DNA of 64,000 nt from the NCBI RefSeq assembly GCF_004959925.1, contig NZ_SPUW01000001.1, forward strand, positions 558,001 through 622,000, given 5' to 3'. Numbering within the stretch: position 1 is the first letter of the stretch; each line of letters opens with the position of its first letter. Of this stretch, positions 44,008 through 53,176 are shown in pieces. The translations under genes were made by a program, and so were the position numbers. The stretch is from Pseudooceanicola onchidii. GTDB taxonomy: Bacteria > Pseudomonadota > Alphaproteobacteria > Rhodobacterales > Rhodobacteraceae. The notes beneath the pieces are model-generated. The model had not been told where the DNA came from, ran no database searches, and saw nothing but the letters and a program-made list of their open reading frames with translations.

Positions 44008-44802
44008 TCAGGTTCCGGTGAAGACCGGCTTGCGCTTCTCGACGAAGGCGTTGGCGGCTTCCTTGTGGTCGGCGGTGGCCGTGGAATTGGTGTGGTTGTC
44101 GGCCTCGAGATCCATGACCTGCGCCAGCGACCCGCCGCCCGCCGCCAGGTTCAGGTTCGCCTTCATCCGGCCAAGCGCCAGCGGTGCACCTGCGGCCAGC
44201 GGCGCGGCGAAGTCCTTGGCTTCATCCAGCGCGCGGCCCGGATCGACCGACCGGTTGACCAGCCCGATCTGCGCCGCTTCCTTGCCCGAGATGATGGGCG
44301 AGAAGAAATAAAGTTCCTTTGCCTTCGAGGTGCCGACGATCTGCGTCAGGAAATAGGTGCCGCCGAAATCCCCCGACAGGCCGACCTTGGCAAAGGCGGT
44401 GGTGATCTTGGCGGTGTCCGAGGCGACACGGAAATCGCAGGCGAGTGCCAGCGACAGCCCGGCCCCCGCCGCAGCCCCTTCGATCGCGGCGATCGTGGGT
44501 TTGGGCATCTCGTGCAGCAGGCGCGACACCTCCATCACGGTGCGCAGGTCCTTGCGCTGCTGGTAGAACGACTTGTCCTGATGGGCGCCTTCGCTCATCG
44601 CCTTGACGTCGCCACCCGCGCAGAAGGCGCCGTCGGCGCCGGTCAGCACGACAACGCGCACCTCGGGGTCGTCCGCCGCCTCGGTCAGGACATCGGCCAT
44701 GGCGTGCAGCATCGGCCGCGTGAAGGCGTTCTTGCGTTCGGGCCGGTTCATGGTCAGCACCAGAACCCCGCCCTGGCGGTCGATCAACAGATTGTCGCTC
44801 AT
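44008..44802 (-). CDS. Enoyl-CoA hydratase/isomerase family protein
   Basis: 264-residue crotonase. The oxyanion-hole segments are GAFCAGGDVKAM and AAAGAGLSLALACDFRVA; the acidic loop reads KVGLSGDFGGTYFL, as in isomerase-like members (PaaG type) rather than the classical two-Glu hydratases. A GGAGG site precedes the ATG. It is downstream of, and in the same direction as, the tmk-holB-tatD chain but separated by ~60 bp from the AEC carrier. Precise substrate unknown. Confidence 0.88.
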   Translation of the reverse strand: MSDNLLIDRQGGVLVLTMNRPERKNAFTRPMLHAMADVLTEAADDPEVRVVVLTGADGAFCAGGDVKAMSEGAHQDKSFYQQRKDLRTVMEVSRLLHEMPKPTIAAIEGAAAGAGLSLALACDFRVASDTAKITTAFAKVGLSGDFGGTYFLTQIVGTSKAKELYFFSPIISGKEAAQIGLVNRSVDPGRALDEAKDFAAPLAAGAPLALGRMKANLNLAAGGGSLAQVMDLEADNHTNSTATADHKEAANAFVEKRKPVFTGT

Positions 44803-44859
44803 CTCATCCTCCCTGATTTGCGGAACAGTCTTTCGCAGATCGGAAGAAGTGTCCAGCCG

Positions 44860-45795
44860 TCAGTGCAGCAGGCTAAGCCAGAACCACACCGTCACCAGCG
44901 AGGCCGAGGTCGTCACCAGCACCGACGACGCCGCCACCCGCTTGGCGCGGTCGTAGATGTTGGCAAAGACGTAGGTGTTGATCCCTGGCGCCACGGCAGC
45001 GGTGATGAGCGCCGACCGGAACTGCGCCTCGTCCAGCGCGGCAAGGCTGCCGAAGGTCCAGACCAGCGCGGGGTGCACCAGCAGCGTGATGATGCAGATC
45101 ACCACGACGACACGCAGGTCGCCTTGGATCTTGTACTGCGTCAGCACGCCGCCCACGGCAAACAGCGCCGCCGGGACCGAGGCGCCCACCATCAGCGACA
45201 CGGTATCCATCACCGGCACCGGAATGTGGATGCCGCCAAGGTTCACGACAAAGCCCAGGATCAGCGCGATGACCAGCGGGTTGCGGATCATCTGGCGCCC
45301 GATCTGCGCCCCGACCCGCAGCGGATGGAACCCGGTGCCCCGGGCGCGCACCATCTCCATCATGGCGATGCCAAGCGAATAGCAGAAGGGTGCGTGGATC
45401 GCGATGATGGCAAAGTTCGCCTCAAGCGCATCGGCCCCGAAGGCGCGTTCGGTGATCGGAATGCCCAGCATCAGCGTGTTGGAAAACAGGCAGCAGAACC
45501 CGATGACCACCGCGTCCTCGGGATCGCGCCGGAAGATCAGCAGCGCGGCAAGGAAGCCAAGGACAAAGCAGATCAGCGCGGCGAGGTAGTAGCTCAGCAG
45601 TAGCGGCGCATGGAACTGTTCGCTGATGTCGAAGGTGCTGACCGCGCGGAACAGCAGGCAGGGGAAGGCATAGGTCTGCGTGAACCGCATCAGGCCGTCG
45701 ACGGCGGATTGCGGAAACCCGGCAAAGCGGGACGCGACATAACCCGTTCCGATCAGCAGGAAGACGGGCAGGATGACGACGATCAGCGATCCCAT
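44860..45795 (-). CDS. AEC (auxin efflux carrier) family transporter
   Basis: 311-residue membrane protein with about ten helices. AEC features: ILPVFLLIGTGYVASRFAGF at the start, LLFRAVSTF, FSNTLMLGIPITERAFG in the first repeat, and AVAPGINTYVFANIYDRAKR near the end of the second. Bacterial members carry malate, malonate or other organic anions. The ATG overlaps the MBL hydrolase stop by 1 bp (TGATG), so it is part of the same operon, although a functional link is not obvious. Confidence 0.87.
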   Translation of the reverse strand: MGSLIVVILPVFLLIGTGYVASRFAGFPQSAVDGLMRFTQTYAFPCLLFRAVSTFDISEQFHAPLLLSYYLAALICFVLGFLAALLIFRRDPEDAVVIGFCCLFSNTLMLGIPITERAFGADALEANFAIIAIHAPFCYSLGIAMMEMVRARGTGFHPLRVGAQIGRQMIRNPLVIALILGFVVNLGGIHIPVPVMDTVSLMVGASVPAALFAVGGVLTQYKIQGDLRVVVVICIITLLVHPALVWTFGSLAALDEAQFRSALITAAVAPGINTYVFANIYDRAKRVAASSVLVTTSASLVTVWFWLSLLH

Positions 45796-46592
45796 CAGAT
45801 CGGGTACACGATCTGCATCATGTCATAGGCCGGGGTGATGTGATCGGGCGTTTCCGCCTCGACCGTCGCATAGTCCAGATCGATGTGCATGTTGGTCAGG
45901 ATGGCCCGTTTCGGCGCGGCGCGGTCGATCCAGGCCAGCGATTGTTCGTAATGCGAATGCGTCGGATGCGGGTCGCGGCGCAGCGTGTCCAATACCCAGC
46001 AATCCAGGTCGGTGCAGGCCTCCCAGGCCTCGTCGGTCATCTTGGCGACGTCCGGAAGATAGGCAAAGTCGCGCACCCGGAAGCCAAGCGCGTCGATCGA
46101 CCCGTGATTGACGCTGAAGGGGGTAAAGGTGATGTCTCCGCCTGCGCCGCCGATGATGAAGGGCCCGTCGATGGTCTTCATGTCGAGGATCGGCGGATAG
46201 GGCGAGCCTTCGGGTTGCACGAAGGCATAGGCGAAGCGGTCATATAGCGCGGCCTGCGTGTCGCCATCGGCCCAGACCGGCAGGCGTTTGCGCATGTTGA
46301 AGACGATCATCCGCAGATCGTCCAGCCCGTGCACATGATCGGCGTGGCTGTGGGTATAGACCACCGCGTCCAGCTTGCCGACGCCCGCATCCAGCAGCTG
46401 CGCCCGCATGTCGGGCCCGGTGTCGATCAGCACACGGGTGGTGCCGTCGGCCGTTTCCTGTTCGACCAGCAGGGCACAGCGACGGCGCGTGTTCTTCGGG
46501 TTCGCCGGGTTGCAATCGCCCCAGTGCCCGCCAAGGCGGGGCACCCCGCCCGAGGATCCGCAGCCAAGGATGGTGAACCGCAGCTCTCCCAT
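45795..46592 (-). CDS. MBL-fold metallo-hydrolase (PhnP-like)
   Basis: 265 residues. Metal-binding THSHADHVHGLDD (H-x-H-x-D-H) and later HGS, LDTLR and HTHS elements match metallo-beta-lactamase-fold phosphodiesterases. FTILGCGSSGGVPRLGG at the start is typical of the PhnP-like group that acts on cyclic phosphate diesters. I use the ATG at 46592, which overlaps the tatD stop by 1 bp (TGATG). A MBL gene after tatD is a frequent arrangement in alphaproteobacteria; the natural substrate is unknown. Confidence 0.88.
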   Translation of the reverse strand: MGELRFTILGCGSSGGVPRLGGHWGDCNPANPKNTRRRCALLVEQETADGTTRVLIDTGPDMRAQLLDAGVGKLDAVVYTHSHADHVHGLDDLRMIVFNMRKRLPVWADGDTQAALYDRFAYAFVQPEGSPYPPILDMKTIDGPFIIGGAGGDITFTPFSVNHGSIDALGFRVRDFAYLPDVAKMTDEAWEACTDLDCWVLDTLRRDPHPTHSHYEQSLAWIDRAAPKRAILTNMHIDLDYATVEAETPDHITPAYDMMQIVYPI

Positions 46593-47392
46593 CACGCGGG
46601 CGTCCATGCGGCGGCCTTGGTGAAGAGCCGGTCGAAATTGGCCTGCGTCGCGGCGGCGAAGTCCTCATAGCTCAGGCCAAAGACCTCGGCCCCGACCTTG
46701 GCCGTGTGCACTGAATACCCCGGCTCGTTCCGCTTGCCGCGGTAGGGCGGCGGCGCAAGGTAGGGGCTGTCGGTTTCCACGAGGATCCGGTCAAGCGGCG
46801 CGGCGGCGAAGATATCCCGCAGCTCCTGAGACTTGGGGAAGGCCGCGATGCCGGACATCGACAGGTAGAACCCCAGATCCAGCGCCGCCTTGGCCAGATC
46901 AGCGCCCGAGGAAAAGCAATGCATCACGCAGGCATAGGGCGCATTGGCGTGTTCTTCGGACAGGATCCGCGCCATGTCGTCGTCCGCCGCGCGGGCATGG
47001 ATGATCAGGGGCAGCCCGGTTTCGGCCGCCGCCTGGCAATGCACGCGCAGCGACGACTTCTGGATGTCCGCGCTTTCAGCGGTGTAGTGGTAATCCAGCC
47101 CCGTCTCGCCGATACCGACAAACTTGGGGTGCGACGACAGCTCGACCAGCTGATCGACCGTCACGGCAGGATGTTCGGCCGCCGACATCGGATGCACGCC
47201 GAAGGTATGGAAGACCTCTGGATGCGCCTCGGAAATCGCCTGCACCTTGGTCAGGTTATGCAACTTGGTGCAGATGGTCACCATCCGCGTGACGCCCGCG
47301 TCGATCGCGCGGGCGATGACGGCGTCACGTTCGTCGTCGAAGTCGGGAAAGTCGAGGTGACAATGGCTGTCGGTGATCTGTACGGAGGTCAT
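46592..47392 (-). CDS. tatD: TatD family metal-dependent DNase/hydrolase
   Basis: 266 residues. Metal ligands of the TatD barrel are visible: TDSHCHLDFPDF at the start, GETGLDYHY, LIIHARAADDD, MHCFSSGADLAKAAL, and LVETDSPYLAPPPYRGKRN. TatD proteins are 3'-5' exonucleases linked to oxidative DNA damage and D-tyrosyl hydrolysis in some species. It follows holB by 12 bp and overlaps the MBL gene by 1 bp. The metG gene often found between holB and tatD elsewhere is absent. Confidence 0.93.
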   Translation of the reverse strand: MTSVQITDSHCHLDFPDFDDERDAVIARAIDAGVTRMVTICTKLHNLTKVQAISEAHPEVFHTFGVHPMSAAEHPAVTVDQLVELSSHPKFVGIGETGLDYHYTAESADIQKSSLRVHCQAAAETGLPLIIHARAADDDMARILSEEHANAPYACVMHCFSSGADLAKAALDLGFYLSMSGIAAFPKSQELRDIFAAAPLDRILVETDSPYLAPPPYRGKRNEPGYSVHTAKVGAEVFGLSYEDFAAATQANFDRLFTKAAAWTPA

Positions 47393-47404
47393 TCGGCCCT
47401 GAAA

Positions 47405-48565
47405 TCAGGCGGCCTGACCGCCCGCAATGCTCTGAAGTTTGAACACGGTATCAAGGATCAGCGCGGCAGGGTCAAGGTTGACCGCCTCACCATGACGCAA
47501 CCGCGCCCCTATCTCTTCTGCAGCCTGCGCCCATCTGCGCCCGGCAAAGGCATCGGGCGACAGTCTCGTCAGGATTTCGGCCTCCCCCGGCGCGGCCTCG
47601 GTGGCCGGGGCCATGCCGGTCACGCCAGTGCGGGCCAGCCGCGACAGGGCCAGGTCGATCAGGTGGTGCAGCAGCACGCGCCTGTCTTCTCCGCCCCGGG
47701 CGGCGGCGGTATCGGCCAGAGCTTGCGCGCGCGACGCATCGAACCGGGGCAGGGTGCCGATCAGCGCGATCAGCTCGGCATAAAGCTTCAGGCCGTCCAG
47801 CGTGATCATCCGCACCGCTTCGCCGACCGATCCGGCGGCCAGTTCGGCCAGCGCGGCATGGTTGGCGGGCGCCTCGATCTCGGCCTGTGCCAGCGCCTGT
47901 TCCAGCGCGTCCTGCGGCAGGGGCGACAGGCGCAACTCGCGGCAGCGCGACCGGATGGTCGGCAACAACCGCGACGGCTGGTGCGAGATCAGCAGGATCA
48001 CCGTGCGCGCGGGCGGTTCCTCAAGCAGCTTGAGGATCGCGTTGGCGGCGTTCGGGTTCATCTCGTCCGCGCTGTCGATGATGACGACGCGCCGCCCGCC
48101 GTCGGCGGACGACAGGGCGAAGAAGGATTTCAGGGGCCGCGCGTCCTCGACCCGGATGACCTTGGAAAACTTGCCGTCTCGAAAGTTCTTGTCGCGGTCG
48201 TTCTCGGTCGACCCGGCGCCGCCCCGGCGCAGCAGGAAAAGCGACGGCTCCGCCCCGGCGGCGATCCGGCGGGCGACCGGATGATCGACGGCGATGTCCA
48301 GCGTCTCGGGCGGGGGCGGCGCGCCGAACAGCCCGTCCTCCTCGGCCGCGGGTGTGGCGATCAGGAACCGGGCGATCCGCCAGGCCAGTGTCGCCTTGCC
48401 GACGCCGCGCGGCCCCGTGACCAGCCAGCCGTGATGCAGCCGACCCGAATGGAAGGCGGTCAGGAACGCCTCTTCGGCGGCCTGCTGGCCAAAGACATGG
48501 GCCGTGTCGCGGGGATGCGGGGCGCCGTCGATGCGGTCTGGTTCGGGGCGGGTGGTGTCGGTCAT
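47405..48565 (-). CDS. holB: DNA polymerase III subunit delta'
   Basis: Clamp-loader subunit of the replicative polymerase. 386 residues. The P-loop-like GWLVTGPRGVGKATLAWRIA is present; the middle includes VVIIDSADEMNPNAANAILK (the D-E-A/S box region and sensor 1) and LEEPPARTVILLISHQPSRL, typical of delta' proteins. The C-terminal collar is helical. It sits between tmk and tatD, the classic neighbourhood. Confidence 0.93.
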   Translation of the reverse strand: MTDTTRPEPDRIDGAPHPRDTAHVFGQQAAEEAFLTAFHSGRLHHGWLVTGPRGVGKATLAWRIARFLIATPAAEEDGLFGAPPPPETLDIAVDHPVARRIAAGAEPSLFLLRRGGAGSTENDRDKNFRDGKFSKVIRVEDARPLKSFFALSSADGGRRVVIIDSADEMNPNAANAILKLLEEPPARTVILLISHQPSRLLPTIRSRCRELRLSPLPQDALEQALAQAEIEAPANHAALAELAAGSVGEAVRMITLDGLKLYAELIALIGTLPRFDASRAQALADTAAARGGEDRRVLLHHLIDLALSRLARTGVTGMAPATEAAPGEAEILTRLSPDAFAGRRWAQAAEEIGARLRHGEAVNLDPAALILDTVFKLQSIAGGQAA

Positions 48566-48607
48566 GGCGGCGACTATGGCGGTCTTTGCTGGCGGGCGAA
48601 AGGCGGA

Positions 48608-49249
48608 TCAGACGGCCCGGGCGTTCAGCGCCGCGTCAACCACGGCGCGCACATCGACGGCTACCGCCTCGGGCGCACGCGCACCGTCGATCACGCGGAA
48701 CCGGTCGGCATATTCCCGGGCCAGGTCAAGGAACCCCGCCCGCATCTTGCGTTGCAGATCGGCGCCGAAATCCTCGAACCGTTCCTCCACGCCCTGCCGC
48801 CCCTTGGCGCGCGACAGCCCGACCTCGGGGTCCATGTCGATCAGCAGGGTCAGGTCGGGCTCGACCCCGATCATCAGGTCGTGCAGCTGGTCGACCACGC
48901 CGCGCAGATCACCGCGCGACAGGCCCTGGTACATCCGGGTGCTGTCGGCGAAGCGGTCGCAGATGACCACGGCCCCGCGGGCCAGCGCGGGCCGGATCGT
49001 GCGTTCCAGGTGGTCGCGACGGGCGGCGGTGAACAGCAGGATCTCGGTTTCCGCCGACCAGCGGTCAGGATCGCCCTGCAGTACAAGTGCGCGGATTTCC
49101 TCGGCGCCCGGCGATCCGCCCGGTTCGCGCGTCAGCACGACCTCGCGCCCGTTGGCGCGCAATGCCTCGGCCAGCAGGCGGGCCTGGGTGGATTTGCCGG
49201 ATCCGTCGATGCCTTCAAAGCTGAGGAACAGACCCCCGGTCTGCCCCAT
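48608..49249 (-). CDS. tmk: Thymidylate kinase
   Basis: Phosphorylates dTMP to dTDP. 213 residues. P-loop FEGIDGSGKSTQARLLAEAL, the DR(Y/F) loop VVICDRFADSTRMYQG, and EPGGSPGAEEIR are diagnostic. The ATG overlaps the carboxypeptidase stop by 1 bp (TGATG), and holB follows, so replication and wall functions share a transcript as in related bacteria. Confidence 0.96.
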   Translation of the reverse strand: MGQTGGLFLSFEGIDGSGKSTQARLLAEALRANGREVVLTREPGGSPGAEEIRALVLQGDPDRWSAETEILLFTAARRDHLERTIRPALARGAVVICDRFADSTRMYQGLSRGDLRGVVDQLHDLMIGVEPDLTLLIDMDPEVGLSRAKGRQGVEERFEDFGADLQRKMRAGFLDLAREYADRFRVIDGARAPEAVAVDVRAVVDAALNARAV

Positions 49250-50505
49250 CAGGAGGCCGCCTCTTCGGTCGGGGCCTCTTCTGCCGGTGCGTCCGACGGC
49301 ACGCCGCCGCCAATTTCTGTCAGCAGATGGTCGAGCGCGGTGGTGATGTGCACCATGAAGCCGCCCTTCGCGACATCATCCGCCGCCACCAGCGGCACCG
49401 TCGTCGCGGGCAGCCCGTCCGGAGAGATGATCAGCTCGCCCAGCTTGTCGCCCTTTTTCACCGGGGCCGAGAAGGGGCCGTTGTAGACGACCTCGGCCGG
49501 GATGCGATCCGCGCCCAGCACCGGCACCAGCGCCGACAGGTCGGACGCGGTCGTCAGGGCCACGGTCGGGGCCTGACCCATGTGGACCTGCGCCTTGGTG
49601 ATCGTCTCACCGGCCTTGAGCAGCGTCTTCTGGGTGAACTGCCGGAAGGCCCAGTTCACGATCGCCTCGGATTCCTGCGCCCGGGCAGCCTGCGATTCAA
49701 GGCCCGAGATCACGAAGACCACGCGCCGATCATCCTGCTTGGCCGATCCGACAAGACCATAGCCGGCCTCTTCGGTGTGCCCGGTCTTCAGCCCGTCCGC
49801 GCCGATGCCCAGACCCAGAAGCGGGTTGCGGTTGGTGCTGTTTTGCGGCGCGCGCCCGTCAAAGTCGAACTTCCGTTCGTTGAAGAGCGGATAGAAGTTC
49901 GGGAAGTCCTCGATCAGGTGGGTCGCCAACAGCGCCAGATCACGCATCGACATGCGGTGCCCTGCGGCGGGCCAGCCGTTGGAATTGGCGAAGGTCGAAT
50001 TCGTCATGCCCATCTGCTGCGCGCGCTGCGTCATGTAACGGGCAAACCCGGCCTCGGTCCCGTCGGGCGACAGCGCCTCGGCGATCACGGCGCAGGCATC
50101 GTTGCCCGACAGCACGATGATGCCCCGGATCAGGTCCTCGACCGCGACCCGGTCGGTGGTGTCAAGGAACATGGTCGATCCGCCATAGCTCATGGCATGC
50201 GACGATACGGGCAGCTTTTCGTCCAGCGACAGGCGGCCATCGCGCAGCGCCTCGAACGCGATGTAAAGCGTCATGAGCTTGGACATCGAGGCCGGCGGCA
50301 GGGGCGTGTCGGCGTTCTTGTCCAGCAGGATCGTCCGTGTGGTCAGGTCGATCACATAGGCCGCGCGGGCCTTCGTGTCGAAGGCCAGGGCGGGCCCGGC
50401 CGCGACCATGGCGACGGCCAGGCCCGCTGCCTGGACGATCCGGCGCAGCCCGGTGCCGCGATCAAGGGGGCGCAGGCCTGCGCCGGGGCGATTGGATTGG
50501 GTCAT
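49249..50505 (-). CDS. dacA: D-alanyl-D-alanine carboxypeptidase (DacA/PBP5 family)
   Basis: Trims the terminal D-Ala from peptidoglycan peptides in the periplasm. 418 residues. Signal peptide core at about 24-41. Serine-protease-type penicillin-binding motifs: SMSK (73-76, nucleophile Ser73), SGN (133-135) and KTG (240-242). A beta-rich C-terminal PBP5 domain and an acidic Ala/Glu tail (EEAPTEEAAS) follow. The latter lacks the usual clear amphipathic anchor. It lies between a SPOR lipoprotein gene and tmk. Confidence 0.93.
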   Translation of the reverse strand: MTQSNRPGAGLRPLDRGTGLRRIVQAAGLAVAMVAAGPALAFDTKARAAYVIDLTTRTILLDKNADTPLPPASMSKLMTLYIAFEALRDGRLSLDEKLPVSSHAMSYGGSTMFLDTTDRVAVEDLIRGIIVLSGNDACAVIAEALSPDGTEAGFARYMTQRAQQMGMTNSTFANSNGWPAAGHRMSMRDLALLATHLIEDFPNFYPLFNERKFDFDGRAPQNSTNRNPLLGLGIGADGLKTGHTEEAGYGLVGSAKQDDRRVVFVISGLESQAARAQESEAIVNWAFRQFTQKTLLKAGETITKAQVHMGQAPTVALTTASDLSALVPVLGADRIPAEVVYNGPFSAPVKKGDKLGELIISPDGLPATTVPLVAADDVAKGGFMVHITTALDHLLTEIGGGVPSDAPAEEAPTEEAAS

Positions 50506-50545
50506 CCTACCTCCTTCAGGCGGTGCGCCTGACCGCCCGAAGGCG

Positions 50546-51586
50546 TCAGTTCGTCACCGCATAGGCATCCGTGAAGCCCGCCGTCTTGACCTTCTTCAGA
50601 AGCACGGCGCGTTCTTCGCTGTTGGTGGCGGGGCCAACGATGACCCGCCAGAATGTCTTGCCCTTGGCGCTCTGTTCCAGAACCTCGGGGATCATGCCCG
50701 CCTGCCGCATCGCCACGGCGGTGTTCTGGGCGTTCTGTTCGACACTGAAAATCCCGATCTGCAGATAGGGCTTGTCCAGTTTCGACACCGGTTTCGCCAC
50801 CGGCGCGGCGACGGGTTTGGGCAGCGGCGCCGACGTCACGGCCTGTGGGGCAGGGGCGGCGACGGGGGCCGGGGCGGCCTCCTCGGGCGCGGCGGCCATG
50901 GCCTCGGGCTCGGCCGTGTCCTTTTTCTGCCAGAACCAGCGGCGTTTCTTCGGGGCCTCTTCGACCGGGGCTGCGGCGACGGCCGCAGGTGCTTCGGCCG
51001 CCTCGACCGCATCCAGCGCGGCAGAGGCCCCGCTGACCGGGTCAAGCGTTGCCGTCTGAACCGCCTCGGGCGCGGGCATCTCGGCGGCCGCCGTGGCGCT
51101 TGGCGCGGTTTCCATCGGTGCCGGGTCCGCGGTGGCGGTTGGCACTTCCTCGCGGCGCAGGGCCGTGACGTTCAGGTTCTGCGGCTGGCCCGCCAGCATC
51201 GACAGCGCCTCGGCCGCGTCCGACGACACCTGGAACCGTGGTCCGGGCCGGTCAAGCGACGGGCGGAAAAGCGCGCCGATGACGAACTTGCCGTTCGCGG
51301 TATTGCGGATCAGGGCGCGTTCGGGTTCATCCACGTCGGGATGGGCCACCCAGACACCGCCAAGCGACGGCCGACCGTCCCAAAGCCCTGCTTCGGTGGC
51401 CTGGAACACCTCGGGTGCCTCGACATCGCGTTCGACCAGCCGGGTCGACGTGCCGCCACCCGCTGCCGGTTCGGACTTGAACAGCGCCCCGTCGTTTTCC
51501 ATGCAGCCCGCCAGCAGCGCCAGCGCCGAGGCCGCAAGCATCGCCCGCGCCATGCCATTGCCCGATCTCATGACCAGAAATCCCAT
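50546..51586 (-). CDS. SPOR-domain lipoprotein
   Basis: About 346 residues; the start is uncertain (ATG at 51586, 51571 or 51553 all precede the signal). Lipobox LLAGC marks acylation. A folded region follows (GLWDGRPSLGGVWVAHPDV), then a long Ala/Pro/Glu-rich linker, and a C-terminal SPOR domain (YLQIGIFSVEQNAQNTAVAM, FWRVIVGPATNSEERAVLLK) that binds denuded glycan strands at the septum. Located directly before the D,D-carboxypeptidase gene, as RlpA/SPOR proteins often are. Likely a division-site or wall-turnover protein. Confidence 0.85.
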   Translation of the reverse strand: MGFLVMRSGNGMARAMLAASALALLAGCMENDGALFKSEPAAGGGTSTRLVERDVEAPEVFQATEAGLWDGRPSLGGVWVAHPDVDEPERALIRNTANGKFVIGALFRPSLDRPGPRFQVSSDAAEALSMLAGQPQNLNVTALRREEVPTATADPAPMETAPSATAAAEMPAPEAVQTATLDPVSGASAALDAVEAAEAPAAVAAAPVEEAPKKRRWFWQKKDTAEPEAMAAAPEEAAPAPVAAPAPQAVTSAPLPKPVAAPVAKPVSKLDKPYLQIGIFSVEQNAQNTAVAMRQAGMIPEVLEQSAKGKTFWRVIVGPATNSEERAVLLKKVKTAGFTDAYAVTN

Positions 51587-51744
51587 TCTTCGCCCCTTCG
51601 TCGGCGCGCCCTGCGCGCGGCCGGATCCCCGGCCCTGCCCTTTGTTTTGGCGCAGTCTATCCATTCGGGCGCGATGTGAAAAGTCTGCCATGGGGCATCG
51701 GCGAAAATTCCCGGTCACGAGGCCGTCAGGTCGCCGCAACGCAA

Positions 51745-51770
51745 AACCCCCGGCGCGCGGGCCGGGGGCT
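51745..51770 (-). terminator. Terminator after the VPLPA-CTERM gene
   Basis: CCCCCGGC (51747-51754) pairs with GCCGGGGG (51761-51768); read on the minus strand it is followed by TTTTGC. It lies ~30 bp past the stop codon at 51801. Confidence 0.72.
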
Positions 51771-51800
51771 TGTGTTCCGTGAGTGTCCGGATCAGGTGGC

Positions 51801-52691
51801 TTATGAGCGACGCCGAAGCGCGGCCAGCGCCCCGAACCCGCCCAGCAGCAGAAGCGCCGGGGCCGGCAGCGGCACCGCCGGCGTCCCGCGCGGATCGATC
51901 CACTGGTTGTTCACGATGGCGGCGTCTGCAAAGGAAACGGAGAAGCCGGGGTCGCCAAAGATGAAGGCCTGGGGCGCAAAGCCAAAGGTGCTGCCCCCCA
52001 GTGCCGCCGCGCTGCCGGAAGCGACCTCATTCGCAAGGTACCGCGCCCCGCCCTTGAAGTTGAAACCCACCTTGATCTCCCGGAGGGGATCGATGAGCAG
52101 GTTTTCGATCTTGAGGAGCTCATCCATGACATCGTAGGCGGAGGCATTGGGCGTGGTGCCTGCAACAGCGGACGCCTTGGCCTCGACTTTTGTCGACACG
52201 TCGGTGGTGGTCATAGTTGCGCGGCCGGGCTTGTAGTAGGACACCGTCAAAATGGCCTCGAGCCAAGCCAAGGCTTCGTAGTCGCCCTGGGACACGTTCT
52301 GATCCGCGTTGACCGTCCCGTGAGCATGCGATTGGACGGTCAGTGCGACGCCATTGCCGCCGTAGTTCTGCGGCGCGTCGATCTGCAACGTGACCTGCTG
52401 CCGGGCCTGCGCGTTGCCAACGCCGGACAGATTGCCTTCGCCCGATCCGTTGCCACCGCTGACGATGACCGTCGTGTAGCCGGGGCCGGTCGTGGCATTG
52501 GCAGAGGTCGTGCACGCCCCGGAGGATGCAACGGCGCCCGACCCCGCGCTCCAGCCGTAGATGTCATTGGGTCCGGACAAGCCACAGCCACCGCCGGAGG
52601 CCTGGGCATATGATTGCACCGAAGCAGCCATCGTTTCGGTGGCGCCCAGGCATGAAGCGGCCACAAGGCCGGAAAGCAGAAGATGCTTCAT
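51801..52691 (-). CDS. VPLPA-CTERM sorting domain protein
   Basis: 296 residues from the ATG at 52691. Signal peptide MKHLLLSGLVAASCLGATET... with cleavage near AA at 22-23. The mature part is rich in Gly, Ser, Ala and Thr (GSGAVASSGACTTSANATTG, SGGNGSGEGNLSGVGNAQAR). The C-terminus at 273-296 is a VPLPA-CTERM tail: VPLPA, a hydrophobic helix, then RRRS. Such tails are recognised by exosortase D in Rhodobacterales and relatives and lead to surface display or release. No exosortase gene is in the window. Function unknown. Confidence 0.85.
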   Translation of the reverse strand: MKHLLLSGLVAASCLGATETMAASVQSYAQASGGGCGLSGPNDIYGWSAGSGAVASSGACTTSANATTGPGYTTVIVSGGNGSGEGNLSGVGNAQARQQVTLQIDAPQNYGGNGVALTVQSHAHGTVNADQNVSQGDYEALAWLEAILTVSYYKPGRATMTTTDVSTKVEAKASAVAGTTPNASAYDVMDELLKIENLLIDPLREIKVGFNFKGGARYLANEVASGSAAALGGSTFGFAPQAFIFGDPGFSVSFADAAIVNNQWIDPRGTPAVPLPAPALLLLGGFGALAALRRRS

Positions 52692-53041
52692 GAAATGCTC
52701 TTTCTTCGAATGAATTTTGTCAAAACGCGGATCACTGATAAAAACTGGTCGCGACACTTAAGCCGCTTTAATGCCTGCGTTATTACGCATTTTCAGCGTC
52801 GCTTCAATGAAATTTTCGGAATGCAAACGCGATGCGCCATCAGGGATGCTGCTCTACACGTCACTTATCTGGCCAGACCTAGGTGGTTCGGACTGGGTCG
52901 TTTGCTACAACCACCGATCCACCGGCCTGAACCATGCGCGGCCTTTGTCTGCGGCAGGTAGAGGAAGGGTGCCGCCGACTGGTTCAGCAGCGTGAAACCC
53001 GCTTCCAGAATCGCCGAACCCCCGCTAGACCACCCCGACGC
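52692..53041. other. 350-bp intergenic region before tRNA-Ser
   Basis: No convincing gene. The first ~150 bp are AT-richer than average and should carry the promoter of the minus-strand VPLPA-CTERM gene. The tRNA promoter must lie towards the right end. Short frames here have no ribosome site and no family likeness. I see no recognisable repeat or regulatory RNA. Confidence 0.45.
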
Positions 53042-53131
53042 GGAGGTTTGGCAGAGTGGTCGAATGCACCGGTCTTGAAAACCGACGGGCGTGGAAGCGT
53101 CCCCAGGGTTCGAATCCCTGAGCCTCCGCCA
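53042..53131 (+). tRNA. tRNA-Ser (anticodon UGA)
   Basis: 90 nt with encoded CCA. The 7-bp acceptor pairs GGAGGTT with AGCCTCC (one G-T pair) followed by discriminator G and CCA. The anticodon loop CTTGAAA lies between CGGT and ACCG with anticodon TGA. A long variable arm (around GGGCGTGGAAGCGTCCC) marks a class II tRNA, and the T arm reads AGGGTTCGAATCCCT. It decodes UCA (and UCG/UCU by wobble). Confidence 0.96.
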
Positions 53132-53176
53132 CTTCCCTTCCTACCCAGAAACGACCCCCGAGCTCGTGGCGCAGCG

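Noticed and set aside
52692-53041. Small genes in the gap before tRNA-Ser
   Set aside because: The short frames overlap each other, lack ribosome sites and encode Arg/Pro-rich sequence without similarity.
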